Shown here: piece by piece, positions 38,388 to 57,586 of the stretch
Layout: each line of letters starts with the position of its first letter
Position numbering within the stretch: the first letter of the stretch is position 1
Origin: Blastococcus sp. TBT05-19
GTDB lineage: Bacteria > Actinomycetota > Actinomycetes > Mycobacteriales > Geodermatophilaceae
Direction: 5' to 3'
NCBI RefSeq assembly: GCF_003319095.1
Contig: NZ_QOHI01000003.1
Coordinates: 124,001-188,000 of the forward strand
DNA: 64,000 bases
Notes under the pieces: generated by a model
Databases searched by the model: none
The model's input: the letters and a program-made list of their open reading frames with translations, nothing else
What the model was told of the DNA's origin: nothing
Made by a program: the position numbers and the translations under genes

Positions 38388-39652
38388 CCAGGGCGACGAC
38401 CAGGGCACGTCGGCTCACGGCGCTCGGTGCCGGGCTGCTGCTGCTGACCGGCTGCGGGTTCCGCGGCGCCTACTCGTTCAGCCTCCCCGGCGGGGCCGAC
38501 ATCGGCGAGGAGGCCTACCGGGTGCAGATCGAGTTCCTCGACGTGCTCGACCTCGTCCCGCAGTCCGGGGTCCGGGTCGCCGACGTCGCGGTGGGCAGGG
38601 TCGAGGAGATCGAGCTCGCCGACGACTGGACGGCGGTCGTCACGGTCGCGGTCAACGGCGACGTCGAGCTTCCGGCCAACGCCGTCGCGGCCATCCAGCA
38701 GTCCTCGCTGCTGGGTGAGAAGTACGTGGAGCTGGCCGCGCCCGGCGGGGACCTCGAGGCGCAGGGTCAGCTGGAGGACGGCGACCGGATCACGCTGGAC
38801 CGCACGAACCGCAACGTCGAGGTCGAGGAGCTGCTGGGGGCGCTGTCCCTGGTGCTCAACGGCGGCGGCCTGGCGCAGCTGCAGACGATCAACCGCGAGC
38901 TCGGCGACGCGCTCGAGGGCCGCGAGGCGGCGATCAAGGACACGCTGGGTCAGCTCGACACCTTCATCGGTGGGCTGGACGAGCAGAAGGCGGAGATCAA
39001 CCGGGCGCTGGACAACGCCAACGCCCTCGCCGCCACCCTCGCCGAGCGGACCGCGACGATCGAGACCGCGCTGGACACGATCGGCCCCGGCCTCGACGTG
39101 ATCAACCAGCAGCGCGACCTGCTGGTCTCGATGCTCGAGGGCCTGGCCCGGCTGGGCGACGTCGGCACCCGGGTCATCCAGCAGTCGGCCGAGAACACCG
39201 TCGCCGACCTGCAGCTGCTCCAGCCGATCCTCACGCAGCTGGCCGCGGCCGGTCCCGACCTGGCCGGGTCGCTGGAGCTCCTGCTGACCTACCCCTTCCC
39301 CGACAGCTCCCTCTCGGCGCTCAACTACCGGAAGGCGCAGTCCGGTGGCATGGCCCTGTTCACGAACATGACCGCCACGATCGACCTGGACCTGAGCACC
39401 ATCCTCTGCCGGTACGTGATCGACCAGGACGGCGCGCTGCGCCAGCTGCCCGTGACCGACGTCCTCGTCGGTGACCGGTGCGGCGTCGAGGGCGGCACCG
39501 GGGGCGGCGGCGGTGGAGGCGGCGGCGCCGCGGCTGCGTCGTCGTCGCCGGCACCGACCGGGCTCGAGGACGTCGCCGGCTCCGTGGTCGAGGCAGTGCC
39601 CGACGAGGCGGCCCGCGCCGGCCTCCCCCAGGTCCCGGAGGTGGGTCCGTGA
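38384..39652 (+). CDS. mceE: Mce family lipoprotein E
   Basis: A 422-residue Mce protein with a signal peptide and lipobox (LLLTGC, Cys24), so it is anchored by lipid, as is usual for MceE. The MCE domain follows (VQIEFLDVLDLVPQSGVRVADVAVGRVEEIEL). The C-terminus has a Gly-rich run and an Ala/Pro tail. It overlaps mceD and mceF by four bases each. Confidence 0.93.
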   Translation: MTRATTRARRLTALGAGLLLLTGCGFRGAYSFSLPGGADIGEEAYRVQIEFLDVLDLVPQSGVRVADVAVGRVEEIELADDWTAVVTVAVNGDVELPANAVAAIQQSSLLGEKYVELAAPGGDLEAQGQLEDGDRITLDRTNRNVEVEELLGALSLVLNGGGLAQLQTINRELGDALEGREAAIKDTLGQLDTFIGGLDEQKAEINRALDNANALAATLAERTATIETALDTIGPGLDVINQQRDLLVSMLEGLARLGDVGTRVIQQSAENTVADLQLLQPILTQLAAAGPDLAGSLELLLTYPFPDSSLSALNYRKAQSGGMALFTNMTATIDLDLSTILCRYVIDQDGALRQLPVTDVLVGDRCGVEGGTGGGGGGGGGAAAASSSPAPTGLEDVAGSVVEAVPDEAARAGLPQVPEVGP

Positions 39653-40923
39653 TCGGCCGCGTCACCAACATCAAGCTGATCGCCTTCGTCCTCGTGGCGA
39701 TCCTGGGGATGGCGTACCTGGGCTTCAAGTACGTCGGCCTGGACCGGCTCGTCCTCGGCACGGGGTACGAGGTGGCCGCCGACTTCCGCGACTCGGGCGG
39801 CATCTTCGTCAACGCCGAGGTCACCTACCGCGGCGTCGCCGTCGGCCGGGTGTCGGACATGCAGCTCGTGGACGACGGCGTCCGCGTGGAGATCACGATC
39901 GAGCCGGGAACCGATCCCATCCCGGCCGACACCGACGCCGTCGTCGCCACCCGCAGCGCGGTGGGCGAGCAGTACATCAACCTGCTCCCCAGCAGCGAGG
40001 GGGAGCCGTTCCTCGAGGACGGGTCCGTCATCCCGCAGGAGCGGACGCGGATCCCCGTGCCCGTGGAGCAGATGCTGCTCAGCATCGACGGGCTGGTCGG
40101 CTCGATCGATCCGGAGAACCTGCGGATCGTGGTGGACGAGCTCGGCAAGGCGTTCGCCGGCTCCGGTGACGACCTGGGGCGGCTGATCGACAACGGCGAC
40201 CTGCTCCTGGCGCGCGCCCAGCAGTCGCTGCCCGAGACGCTGCGGCTCATCACCGACGGCCAGACCGTCCTCGACACGCAGCGCGACAGCCGCTCGGCGA
40301 TCCGACAGTGGGCTGCGGACCTGCGGCTGTTCACCGACACGCTGGTCGAGCTGGACCCGGAGCTGCGCGGCCTCGTGGTCAACGCGCCGGACGCCGGCGA
40401 GGCGCTGCAGCGGCTGGTCGAGGACGCCGGTCCGGGCCTGGGCTCGCTGGTCCGCAACCTCGACATCCTCAACAAGGTGACGATCCCCCGGCTCGACGGC
40501 GTCCAGCAGATGCTGGTGACCTACCCCGACGCGGTGACCGGCGGGTTCACGGTCGTCCGCCGCGACGAGGACGGGGTGCTGCGCTCGCACTTCGGCCTGG
40601 TCCTCACCCAGTCGCCGCACTCCTGCGTCACCGGCTACGTACCGACGAGCCAGACGCCCAGCGCCGGGGCGGTGGGGGCGGTGGACACCGACGCGGTCAG
40701 CTGCCAGGTCTTCGACGGGGTCGATCCGCGTCCGGGTGACGACTACGACGAGAACGGGTCGAACATCCGCGGCGAGCAGAACATCGGCAGCGACGGCGGC
40801 CGCGGGGCGGCCCAGCCCGGGGGAGGGGCGCCGGGTGGCGGCGGGGCGGACCCGCTCGCACCGCTCACCGATCTGGTGAACGGTGTGCTCAACGCCACCC
40901 CGCTGGCCTCGGCGCTCGGCTGA
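39649..40923 (+). CDS. mceF: Mce family protein F
   Basis: A 424-residue Mce protein, the last of the six. It has an N-terminal membrane helix (IKLIAFVLVAILGMAYLGF) and the MCE domain with YEVAADFRDSGGIFVNAEVTYRGVAVGRV. The C-terminal region has CVTGY and SCQVF cysteines and a Gly/Pro-rich stretch. The start GTG at 39649 overlaps the mceE stop. The frame is open upstream inside mceE. Confidence 0.93.
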   Translation: MIGRVTNIKLIAFVLVAILGMAYLGFKYVGLDRLVLGTGYEVAADFRDSGGIFVNAEVTYRGVAVGRVSDMQLVDDGVRVEITIEPGTDPIPADTDAVVATRSAVGEQYINLLPSSEGEPFLEDGSVIPQERTRIPVPVEQMLLSIDGLVGSIDPENLRIVVDELGKAFAGSGDDLGRLIDNGDLLLARAQQSLPETLRLITDGQTVLDTQRDSRSAIRQWAADLRLFTDTLVELDPELRGLVVNAPDAGEALQRLVEDAGPGLGSLVRNLDILNKVTIPRLDGVQQMLVTYPDAVTGGFTVVRRDEDGVLRSHFGLVLTQSPHSCVTGYVPTSQTPSAGAVGAVDTDAVSCQVFDGVDPRPGDDYDENGSNIRGEQNIGSDGGRGAAQPGGGAPGGGGADPLAPLTDLVNGVLNATPLASALG

Positions 40924-40996
40924 GCATGGCATGCTCACCCGCCCGGACGGCCGCACGCCGTCCGGGACGACCACGACTGCAGGGAGGGCCCCGCGG

Positions 40997-41737
40997 GTGA
41001 TCAGCGACGCGCGCGCGCATCCGCCTGAGGCGGAGGACGCCACCGAGCCGGTCGACGGCGACACCGCGGCGGCCGACCACGACGGGGCCGGCGCCGAGGT
41101 CCCCGCCGGCGCCGAGGCCCCTGCCGGCGACGAGCCGGCGGCCGGGACGCCCTCGCGCCGCCGGGGCCGGGGGGCGCGCAAGGCCGCCCGGGACGACGCC
41201 GGCGCGACCGCTGACGGCGGGCCTGGAGACGAGGACGGCGGGGACCGGCGGGGGCCGCGGCTCGCGCTGCCGCTCGTGCCGGCGCTGGCCGTGCTCCTCG
41301 CCCTGCTGGCGGCCGCGGCCGCCTTCCTGTGGTTCACCCGGCCCGAACCGTCCGACATCCGCACCGGTGACTACACCGCCGCGCTGCAGGCGGCCCGCTC
41401 GGGGGTGGTCGACGTGACCTCCTTCGACCACCTGACGATCGACGACGACATCGAGCAGATCCGCCGGGTCACCGTCGGCGACCTCCGCGACGAGGCGGTC
41501 GAGCAGCTCGACGCCCGCCGGGAGGAGATCGCGGCGTCGGAGGCGGTCGTCAACACCGAGGTCGTCGACGCCGGTGTCGTCGCGGCCGACGGCGACAGCG
41601 CCACCGTCGCCCTGCTCATCCAGTCCACGCAGCAGTCCAACGCCAGCCCGCAGGCGCAGATCGTGAAGTACCGGATCCAGGTGGAGCTGCAGAAGGTGGA
41701 CGACCAGTGGCGGCTGTCCGGGATCACGGGGCGGTGA
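40997..41737 (+). CDS. Mce-associated membrane protein 1
   Basis: A protein of about 246 residues. An acidic/Ala-rich cytoplasmic head with a basic stretch (RRRGRGARKAARD) is followed by one membrane helix (LALPLVPALAVLLALLAAAAAFLWF) and an extracytoplasmic domain of the Mas/LucA-related type. Such genes follow mceF in many actinobacteria, and the proteins stabilise or link Mce complexes. The GTG at 40997 follows GGGAGGG. An ATG at 40931 would add 22 residues. Confidence 0.8.
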   Translation: MISDARAHPPEAEDATEPVDGDTAAADHDGAGAEVPAGAEAPAGDEPAAGTPSRRRGRGARKAARDDAGATADGGPGDEDGGDRRGPRLALPLVPALAVLLALLAAAAAFLWFTRPEPSDIRTGDYTAALQAARSGVVDVTSFDHLTIDDDIEQIRRVTVGDLRDEAVEQLDARREEIAASEAVVNTEVVDAGVVAADGDSATVALLIQSTQQSNASPQAQIVKYRIQVELQKVDDQWRLSGITGR

Positions 41738-41744
41738 GCCGGTC

Positions 41745-42548
41745 GTGAGCGAGCAGTCCGGGAACCGTCCCCGTCCCACCCCCCGACCGCGCCCCAGCGC
41801 CTCCGCGCGGCCGAGCCCGCGGCCCCGGGTCGCGGGCGGGCGCCGCGAGCGCGAGGAGCCGGTGACGGCGCCGGCCCCGTCGGACGGCGCCGCCCCCGTC
41901 GTCCTCGAGGAGCCCACCGCGGCCGCCGGGTCGACGGTCTCCGGTCGCCGGGCGACCGCGCGGCCGACCGGGGAGCGACCGGCCGGCGACGCCGCACCGG
42001 GGAAGGGCGCTCCCCGCCGCGTGACGGCGCTGGTCCTCGTCCTCGCCGTGCTCTGCGTCGCCGCCGCGACGGCCGTCGGGGTGCTGCTGTACCAGCGGCT
42101 GAACCCGGCCTACGTCGACGCCGGGCTGCTGACCTCGGCCCGCAGCAACGTCGAGGCGCTCTACGCCTACGACTACGAGGACTCCGAGGGCAGCGTGGAG
42201 CGCAAGCTCGCGGTGCTCACCGGGGACCTGCGCGAGCAGTACGAGGCCGACCTCGGGCAGGGCGGCATCATCGACACCTACGAGCAGGTGTCCGCGACCA
42301 CCCGGTACGAGGTGCTCGACGTGGGCGTGAAGTCGGTCAACGACGCCCAGGACGCCGCCACGCTGGTGGTGTTCGGCCAGTACGTCGTGCAGTCGGCGAA
42401 CAGCGGGCAGCAGGAGGCCCCGCAGGGGTCGGAGTGCAGCGTGACGCCCGAGGGTGCCCAGTCCTGCGTGCAGACGCTGCGGCTCGAGGTCGTCAAGGAC
42501 GACGGGGACTGGAAGATCAGCGAGGTCGTCCTCCTCACCACCAGCTGA
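41745..42548 (+). CDS. Mce-associated membrane protein 2
   Basis: A 267-residue protein of the same build as its neighbour. It has a Pro/Arg-rich head, one membrane helix near residues 87-110 (VTALVLVLAVLCVAAATAVGVLL) and an outside domain that starts AGLLTSARSNVEALYAYDYED and ends WKISEVVLLTTS. Two cysteines (SECSVTPEGAQSC) may form a disulfide. It closes the mce operon and is followed by a terminator. Confidence 0.8.
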   Translation: MSEQSGNRPRPTPRPRPSASARPSPRPRVAGGRREREEPVTAPAPSDGAAPVVLEEPTAAAGSTVSGRRATARPTGERPAGDAAPGKGAPRRVTALVLVLAVLCVAAATAVGVLLYQRLNPAYVDAGLLTSARSNVEALYAYDYEDSEGSVERKLAVLTGDLREQYEADLGQGGIIDTYEQVSATTRYEVLDVGVKSVNDAQDAATLVVFGQYVVQSANSGQQEAPQGSECSVTPEGAQSCVQTLRLEVVKDDGDWKISEVVLLTTS

Positions 42549-42551
42549 GCA

Positions 42552-42577
42552 CGGCCCCTCGCCCCCGCGAGGGGCCG
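42552..42577 (+). terminator. Terminator after the mce operon
   Basis: CGGCCCCTCGC pairs with GCGAGGGGCCG around CCCC, an 11-bp stem just after the last mce-associated gene. The stem resembles the outer arm of 3'-end repeat copy B. Confidence 0.65.
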
Positions 42578-42933
42578 CTCGGCGTGGCGACCGCACCTCG
42601 GTGCCTCCGCTGGCATAGTGGCCGGTGCGCACCCCGCCGGCCCGGAGTTCCGGGCCCGCGCATCCCGCGGATGTGGCACCGCTCGCACCGGTACCCCCGA
42701 CGTGGACATCGTGCAACAGCAGGGGTAGGGTCTCCTGTTGCGCTGCCCTCTGACTGCCTGCCCGCCGAGACGGGTCACCACGGGTGCCCGGGAATGCTCC
42801 GGGTCATGCCCACGCTGACCGTTCCTGCGGGCGATCGCGGCCGTCTCGGACAGCCTCGCCATTACCGACGACGACCCAGGACGACCCCGCAGCCCACCGC
42901 CCGCACGTCGTGAGGTCCTTGGAAGGACGCATC
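42578..42933 (+). other. Upstream region of rpoB
   Basis: No gene is seen. It holds the strong promoter at 42703-42731, a second -10-like CATAGT at 42614-42619, the inverted repeat GCAACAG (42713-42719) and CTGTTGC (42735-42741) overlapping the promoter, and a long leader of about 195 bases before rpoB. Confidence 0.6.
42703..42731 (+). promoter_or_regulatory. rpoBC promoter
   Basis: TGGACA (42703-42708) and TAGGGT (42726-42731) are separated by exactly 17 bases, close to the actinobacterial housekeeping consensus. The inverted repeat GCAACAG/CTGTTGC spans the spacer and the start region and could be an operator. Confidence 0.65.
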
Positions 42934-46440
<3,507 letters not shown>

Positions 46441-46532
46441 TCGGCCGCCGGCCGGCCTCGGGCACCGGGGCCGGCCGGCCACACATCTCTGACACAGAAG
46501 CGAAGAACTAGCCCCGGAAAGGGGTCACCACC

Positions 46533-50438
<3,906 letters not shown>

Positions 50439-50460
50439 GCGCCTAGCTGGGCAGTGACGA

Positions 50461-50494
50461 AAGGGCCCCCGAGTCTCCGGACTCGGGGGCCCTT
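50461..50494 (+). terminator. Terminator after rpoC
   Basis: A perfect 15-bp stem, AAGGGCCCCCGAGTC with GACTCGGGGGCCCTT, around TCCG and followed by CTGTCTGTC. It ends the rpoBC transcript and is symmetrical enough to work on both strands. Confidence 0.85.
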
Positions 50495-50558
50495 CTGTCT
50501 GTCGTCCTCCGGACGACACCGCGGCCACATGCCGTCCCCAGCGGCGCTGAGCCGCTGC

Positions 50559-50599
50559 GTGACGCCGAGCGGACCCCTCCGGGGCCCGCTCGGCGTCAC
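50559..50599 (-). terminator. Terminator of the LLM oxidoreductase gene
   Basis: GTGACGCCGAGCGG (50559-50572) pairs with CCGCTCGGCGTCAC (50586-50599), with CCCC/GGGG extending the stem. It lies nine bases beyond the stop of the minus-strand gene. Confidence 0.65.
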
Positions 50600-50607
50600 A
50601 AGGCCGA

Positions 50608-51648
50608 CTACTTCGCCAGTCGCGCCATGGTCTCCACCGTCTTCAGGCGGGCCTCGCGGCTGTCGTCGAGGGGCTGGAGCATGAGCGTGGTGACGCCGGC
50701 CTCGGCGAAGGCGGCGATCCGCTCGGCCACGTAGGACTCGGGCCCGATCAGGGAGGACGCCCGCACCAGCTCGAGCGGCACCGCGGCGGCCGCCTCGTCC
50801 TTCTTGCCGTCCAGGTACAGGTCCTGGATCGTCTTCGCCTCGGCCTCGTAGCCGTACCGGACGGCGAGGTCGTTGTAGAAGTTCTTGCCCCGGGCGCCCA
50901 TGCCGCCGATGTACAGCGCCAGGGCGGGGCGCACGAACTCCAGGAGCGGCTCGACGTCGTCGCCGATGGCGACCGGGACACCGGTGATCACCTGCAGGTC
51001 GCCCAGGGCGGGGTCGCGCTTGGCCTTGCCGGCGGCGAGCGAGTCGCCCCAGACGGAGGCGGCCTTCTCCGGGTGGAAGAAGATCGGCTCCCAGGCCTCG
51101 GCGATCTCGGCGGCGAGCTCGACGTTCTTGGGGCCCAGCGCCGCCAGCATCACCGGGATGCGCTCGCGGACCGGGGTGTTGATGAGCTTGAGCGGCTTGC
51201 CGAGGCCCGTGCCCTGGTCGGCAGGCAGGGGCACCGAGTACTTCTTGCCCTGGTGGTCCAGCCGCTCGCGGCGCCAGACCTGGCGGCAGATCTCCACGAT
51301 CTCGCGGGTGCGCTGCAGCGGGGCGTCGTAGGGGACGCCGTGCCAGCCCTCGATGACCTGCGGGCCCGAGGCGCCCAGCCCGAGGGTGAACCGTCCGCCG
51401 GAGACGAAGTCCAGGCCGGCCGCGGTCATCGCCGTCAGCGCCGGCGTGCGGCTGTAGATGGGGAAGATGGCGCTCAGCAGCTCGACCCGTTCGGTGACGG
51501 CGGCCAGGTAGCCCAGCTGGCTCACCGCGTCGAAGGTGTAGACCTCGGCCACGGCGGCGAGGTCGAGACCGGCCGCCTCGAGGTCGCGGATCTCCGCCGC
51601 CGTCTCCTGGAAGCCCCCGCTGTAGCTGGCCTGGATGCCGATGCGCAC
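50608..51648 (-). CDS. LLM-class F420-dependent oxidoreductase
   Basis: A 346-residue TIM-barrel enzyme of the luciferase-like monooxygenase family, of the F420-dependent actinobacterial type. Features are the N-terminal MRIGIQASYSGGF, YTFDAVSQLGYLAAVTERVELLSAIFPIYSRTPALTAMTAAGLD and SGGRFTLGLGASGPQVIEGWHG (both in part). The start GTG at 51648 has AGGAG five bases upstream. A GTG at 51654 would add two residues but overlap that site. The substrate is unknown. It is transcribed away from rpsL. Confidence 0.88.
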   Translation of the reverse strand: MRIGIQASYSGGFQETAAEIRDLEAAGLDLAAVAEVYTFDAVSQLGYLAAVTERVELLSAIFPIYSRTPALTAMTAAGLDFVSGGRFTLGLGASGPQVIEGWHGVPYDAPLQRTREIVEICRQVWRRERLDHQGKKYSVPLPADQGTGLGKPLKLINTPVRERIPVMLAALGPKNVELAAEIAEAWEPIFFHPEKAASVWGDSLAAGKAKRDPALGDLQVITGVPVAIGDDVEPLLEFVRPALALYIGGMGARGKNFYNDLAVRYGYEAEAKTIQDLYLDGKKDEAAAAVPLELVRASSLIGPESYVAERIAAFAEAGVTTLMLQPLDDSREARLKTVETMARLAK

Positions 51649-52171
51649 GTGCACTCCTCTGTGTCCCGGCGCCGTCGTCGACGCCGTCCGCACGCTATCG
51701 GGCGGGCGCACGGGGGAGCGGGGGAGCTGCCACGGAGGTGCTCCAGCCGGTACGGTCCGCGGGGCGGGGAGCGCCTCCCGGTCGACCTGTCGACGGGTGT
51801 GAGGCACCCGGCTTTGACCCGCTCAGACGGCACGGGTATCGTGGTCAGCCGTGCCCAGGGTGCCCTGGGCCTGCTCCCGTTCGCGGTGCGCCTGGGTGAC
51901 CAGAGGCCAAGCCTCCTGATCGCCGGGGACCATCCGCCGGGCCGCGTCCAGCGCGGTGGCCGGAGGGTGGCGGCGCCGAGTCGCGAGGGGCAACCGAGTT
52001 CGGTCCTTCATCGGACCGGTCCGGCGGAGGGCGACACACCCGACCGCGTGGACCGGAGATGGAACACGGCAGGATTCGGGAAGGTTCCCCCACGGGAGTC
52101 GGCACCCAGCACCACCGCAGAGCTCCACGTCAACAGCACGACCCAGCGCAGGTAGGAGATCAAGGCCACCC
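51649..52171. other. Divergent intergenic region between the LLM gene and rpsL
   Basis: 523 bases without a convincing gene. It contains the str operon promoter (51814-51842) and therefore a leader of about 320 bases before rpsL, whose function I cannot assign. Confidence 0.6.
51814..51842 (+). promoter_or_regulatory. str operon (rpsL) promoter
   Basis: TTGACC (51814-51819) and TATCGT (51837-51842) are separated by 17 bases, a near-consensus housekeeping promoter, and the best match in the window. Confidence 0.7.
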
Positions 52172-52546
52172 ATGCCCACGATCAACCAGCTGGTCCGCAA
52201 GGGCCGCGAGGACAAGGTCGAGAAGACCAAGACTCCGGCGCTGAAGGGTTCGCCCCAGCGTCGCGGAGTCTGCACGCGCGTCTACACGACGACCCCGAAG
52301 AAGCCGAACTCGGCGCTGCGCAAGGTCGCTCGCGTCCGCCTGACGAGTGGCATCGAGGTGACCGCCTACATCCCGGGCGTCGGCCACAACCTGCAGGAGC
52401 ACTCGATGGTGCTCGTGCGCGGTGGTCGTGTGAAGGACCTCCCGGGCGTCCGCTACAAGATCATCCGCGGCTCGCTGGACACCCAGGGTGTCCGCAACCG
52501 CAAGCAGGCCCGCAGCCGTTACGGCGCGAAGAAGGAGAAGAGCTAA
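52172..52546 (+). CDS. rpsL: 30S ribosomal protein S12
   Basis: A 124-residue S12 of the decoding centre. Lys43 (TPKKPNS) and Lys88 (GRVKDLPGV), the two main streptomycin-resistance positions, carry the sensitive lysine. The start ATG at 52172 follows GTAGGAGA. The stop shares one base with the rpsG start. Confidence 0.97.
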   Translation: MPTINQLVRKGREDKVEKTKTPALKGSPQRRGVCTRVYTTTPKKPNSALRKVARVRLTSGIEVTAYIPGVGHNLQEHSMVLVRGGRVKDLPGVRYKIIRGSLDTQGVRNRKQARSRYGAKKEKS

Positions 52547-53016
52547 TGCCGCGCAAGGGCCCCGCCCCGAAGCGTCCGCTCGTCGCCGACCCGGTGTACC
52601 AGTCGCCGCTGGTGACCCAGCTGGTGAACAAGGTGCTCGTCGACGGCAAGCGCTCGGTCGCCGAGGCGATCGTGTACGGCGCCCTCGAGGGTGCCCGCGC
52701 CAAGAGCGACACCGACCCGGTCGTCACCCTGAAGCGCGCCCTGGACAACGTGAAGCCGGCCCTCGAGGTCCGCAGCCGCCGTGTCGGTGGCGCGACCTAC
52801 CAGGTCCCGGTCGAGGTCCGTCCCTCGCGGAGCACCACGCTCGGCCTGCGCTGGCTCATCCAGTACAGCCGCGCCCGTCGTGAGAAGACGATGACCGAGC
52901 GCCTGATGAACGAGCTGCTCGACGCGAGCAACGGTCTGGGTGCTGCTGTGAAGCGGCGCGAGGACACGCACAAGATGGCCGAGTCGAACAAGGCCTTCGC
53001 GCACTACCGCTGGTAA
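52546..53016 (+). CDS. rpsG: 30S ribosomal protein S7
   Basis: A 156-residue S7 that organises the 3' domain of 16S rRNA. Family sequence [31 protein letters not shown] is clear, and the length is standard. Its ATG overlaps the rpsL stop (TAATG), so the two are translationally coupled. Confidence 0.97.
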   Translation: MPRKGPAPKRPLVADPVYQSPLVTQLVNKVLVDGKRSVAEAIVYGALEGARAKSDTDPVVTLKRALDNVKPALEVRSRRVGGATYQVPVEVRPSRSTTLGLRWLIQYSRARREKTMTERLMNELLDASNGLGAAVKRREDTHKMAESNKAFAHYRW

Positions 53017-53094
53017 GCACCAGCGCCCGCCGCCCGCGGGACACCGGGCGATCCCCGGAACCCCGCTCGCGGACCCGAACGAAGAGGAGAAGCA

Positions 53095-55194
<2,100 letters not shown>

Positions 55195-55288
55195 CCCGGA
55201 ATGCGGGCCGGCCGGCCCGCGCTCCTGCGAGCACCACCCCACCCCAGAGCACGCACCACCTGCGTAACCACGAGGAGAGGAACCCCCA

Positions 55289-56482
55289 GTGGCCAAGGCC
55301 AAGTTCGAGCGGACCAAGCCGCACGTCAACATCGGCACCATCGGGCACATCGACCACGGGAAGACGACGCTGACCGCGGCGATCACCAAGGTCCTGCACG
55401 ACAAGTACCCGAACCTCAACGAGGCGTCCGCGTTCGACCAGATCGACAAGGCGCCCGAGGAGAAGGCCCGCGGCATCACGATCTCGATCGCGCACGTGGA
55501 GTACCAGACGGAGAACCGTCACTACGCGCACGTCGACTGCCCCGGGCACGCCGACTACATCAAGAACATGATCACCGGTGCCGCCCAGATGGACGGCGCG
55601 ATCCTGGTGGTCGCCGCCACCGACGGCCCGATGCCGCAGACCAAGGAGCACGTGCTCCTGGCCCGCCAGGTCGGTGTCCCCTACATCGTCGTCGCGCTGA
55701 ACAAGGCCGACATGGTCGACGACGAGGAGATCCTGGAGCTCGTCGAGCTCGAGGTCCGCGAGCTGCTCAGCGAGTACGAGTTCCCGGGCGACGACGTCCC
55801 CGTGGTCCGCGTCTCGGCGCTGAAGGCCCTCGAGGGCGACGCCGAGTGGGGCGACAAGCTCATGGAGCTGATGAACGCCGTCGACACCGCGATCCCGGAG
55901 CCGGAGCGCGAGATCGACAAGCCGTTCCTCATGCCCGTCGAGGACGTCTTCACCATCACCGGTCGCGGCACGGTCGTCACCGGCCGCGTCGAGCGTGGCA
56001 TCGTCAAGGTCTCCGAGGAGATCGAGATCGTCGGTATCCGCGAGGGTTCGACGAAGACCACCGTCACCGGCGTCGAGATGTTCCGCAAGCTGCTCGACCA
56101 GGGCCAGGCCGGTGACAACGTCGGTCTGCTCCTCCGCGGCATCAAGCGCGAGGACGTGGAGCGCGGCCAGGTCGTCGTGAAGCCCGGCTCGATCACCCCG
56201 CACACCAACTTCGAGGGTTCGGTCTACATCCTCTCGAAGGACGAGGGTGGCCGTCACACGCCGTTCTTCAACAACTACCGTCCCCAGTTCTACTTCCGGA
56301 CGACGGACGTCACCGGCGTGGTCACGCTGCCCGCGGGCACCGAGATGGTCATGCCCGGCGACAACACCGAGATGTCGGTGGAGCTGATCCAGCCCATCGC
56401 CATGGAGGAGGGCCTCCGGTTCGCCATCCGTGAGGGTGGCCGCACCGTCGGCGCCGGCCGGGTCGTCAAGATCAACAAGTAA
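55289..56482 (+). CDS. tuf: Elongation factor Tu
   Basis: A 397-residue aminoacyl-tRNA carrier GTPase. G1 (GHIDHGKTT), G2 (ARGITI), G3 (DCPGHADY) and G4 (NKADM, instead of the common NKCDM) are present. The start GTG at 55289 follows CGAGGAGAGG. A strong terminator follows the stop, so the str operon probably ends here. Confidence 0.97.
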   Translation: MAKAKFERTKPHVNIGTIGHIDHGKTTLTAAITKVLHDKYPNLNEASAFDQIDKAPEEKARGITISIAHVEYQTENRHYAHVDCPGHADYIKNMITGAAQMDGAILVVAATDGPMPQTKEHVLLARQVGVPYIVVALNKADMVDDEEILELVELEVRELLSEYEFPGDDVPVVRVSALKALEGDAEWGDKLMELMNAVDTAIPEPEREIDKPFLMPVEDVFTITGRGTVVTGRVERGIVKVSEEIEIVGIREGSTKTTVTGVEMFRKLLDQGQAGDNVGLLLRGIKREDVERGQVVVKPGSITPHTNFEGSVYILSKDEGGRHTPFFNNYRPQFYFRTTDVTGVVTLPAGTEMVMPGDNTEMSVELIQPIAMEEGLRFAIREGGRTVGAGRVVKINK

Positions 56483-56490
56483 CACCTGAC

Positions 56491-56520
56491 GGGCGGCGGC
56501 CGGGGATCCGGCCGCCGCCC
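56491..56520 (+). terminator. Terminator after tuf
   Basis: A 13-bp perfect stem, GGGCGGCGGCCGG with CCGGCCGCCGCCC around GGAT, just after tuf. It separates the str and S10 operons. The S10 promoter must lie in the next 80 bases or read through. I see no clear promoter there. Confidence 0.75.
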
Positions 56521-56599
56521 CTCACCCGGGTCCCAGGACCCGCGGGTCAGCAGACCCACTCGAACTTTCACAACCGATCGGCAGGAGCAGAAGACAGCG

Positions 56600-56905
56600 A
56601 TGGCGGGACAGAAGATCCGCATCCGGTTGAAGGCCTATGACCACGAGGCGATCGACGCCTCGGCGCGGCGCATCGTGGAGACGGTCACCAAGACCGGAGC
56701 GCGTGTGGTCGGCCCGGTGCCTCTGCCGACGGAGAAGAACGTGTACGCGGTGATTCGTTCGCCGCACAAGTACAAGGACTCGTTCGAGCACTTCGAGATG
56801 CGCACGCACAAGCGGCTCATCGACATCCTCGACCCGACGCCGAAGACGGTCGACGCGCTCATGCGCATCGACCTGCCGGCCTCGGTCGACGTCAACATCC
56901 AGTAA
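56600..56905 (+). CDS. rpsJ: 30S ribosomal protein S10
   Basis: A 101-residue S10, first gene of the S10 operon. It begins [25 protein letters not shown] and has the standard length. The start ATG at 56600 follows GGCAGGAGC. S10 also takes part in NusB-linked antitermination. Confidence 0.97.
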   Translation: MAGQKIRIRLKAYDHEAIDASARRIVETVTKTGARVVGPVPLPTEKNVYAVIRSPHKYKDSFEHFEMRTHKRLIDILDPTPKTVDALMRIDLPASVDVNIQ

Positions 56906-56920
56906 GGGCAGTCAGCAGAC

Positions 56921-57586
56921 ATGGCGAGCACATTTCGCGGTCTCCTCGGCGAGAAGCTGGGGATGACCCAGGTATTCGACGAGAACAACCGCCTCGTGCC
57001 GGTGACCGTCGTCAAGGCGGGCCCGTGTGTGGTGACCCAGGTGCGCACCCCCGAGGTCGACGGCTACTCGGCCGTCCAGCTCGGGTTCGGCGAGATCGAC
57101 CCGCGCAAGGTGAACCGCCCCGAGGGCGGGCACTTCACCAAGGCGGGCGTGACGCCGCGGCGCCACCTGGTGGAGCTGCGCACGAAGGACGCCGGCACCT
57201 ACACGGTCGGCCAGGAGCTGACCGCCGACGTGTTCGACGGCGTGGCCAAGGTCGACGTCATCGGCACCAGCAAGGGCAAGGGCACCGCCGGCGTCATGAA
57301 GCGTCACGGCTTCAGGGGCCTCGGCGCGTCGCACGGCACCCAGCGCAAGCACCGGTCGCCCGGCTCCATCGGTGGCGCGTCCACCCCGGGCCGCGTGTTC
57401 AAGGGCCTGAAGATGGCCGGCCGCATGGGCGCCGTGAAGACGACCACGCTGTCGCTGGTCGTGCACAAGGTGGACGTGGAGCGCGGGCTCATCCTGATCA
57501 AGGGTGCCGTTCCCGGTCCGAAGGGTGGCCTCCTCCTCGTCCGTTCCGCGGTCAAGGGTGGCCCCGTGGGGAGTGAGACGAAGTGA
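56921..57586 (+). CDS. rplC: 50S ribosomal protein L3
   Basis: A 221-residue L3, one of the first proteins to bind 23S rRNA. Family sequence includes [15 protein letters not shown] and [26 protein letters not shown]. It overlaps rplD by four bases. Confidence 0.97.
   Translation: MASTFRGLLGEKLGMTQVFDENNRLVPVTVVKAGPCVVTQVRTPEVDGYSAVQLGFGEIDPRKVNRPEGGHFTKAGVTPRRHLVELRTKDAGTYTVGQELTADVFDGVAKVDVIGTSKGKGTAGVMKRHGFRGLGASHGTQRKHRSPGSIGGASTPGRVFKGLKMAGRMGAVKTTTLSLVVHKVDVERGLILIKGAVPGPKGGLLLVRSAVKGGPVGSETK

Noticed and set aside
33657-40923. Recent tandem duplication of the mce genes
   Set aside because: MceA-F are clearly diverged from each other and follow the usual family order, including the lipoprotein at position E, so this is the ancient six-gene set.
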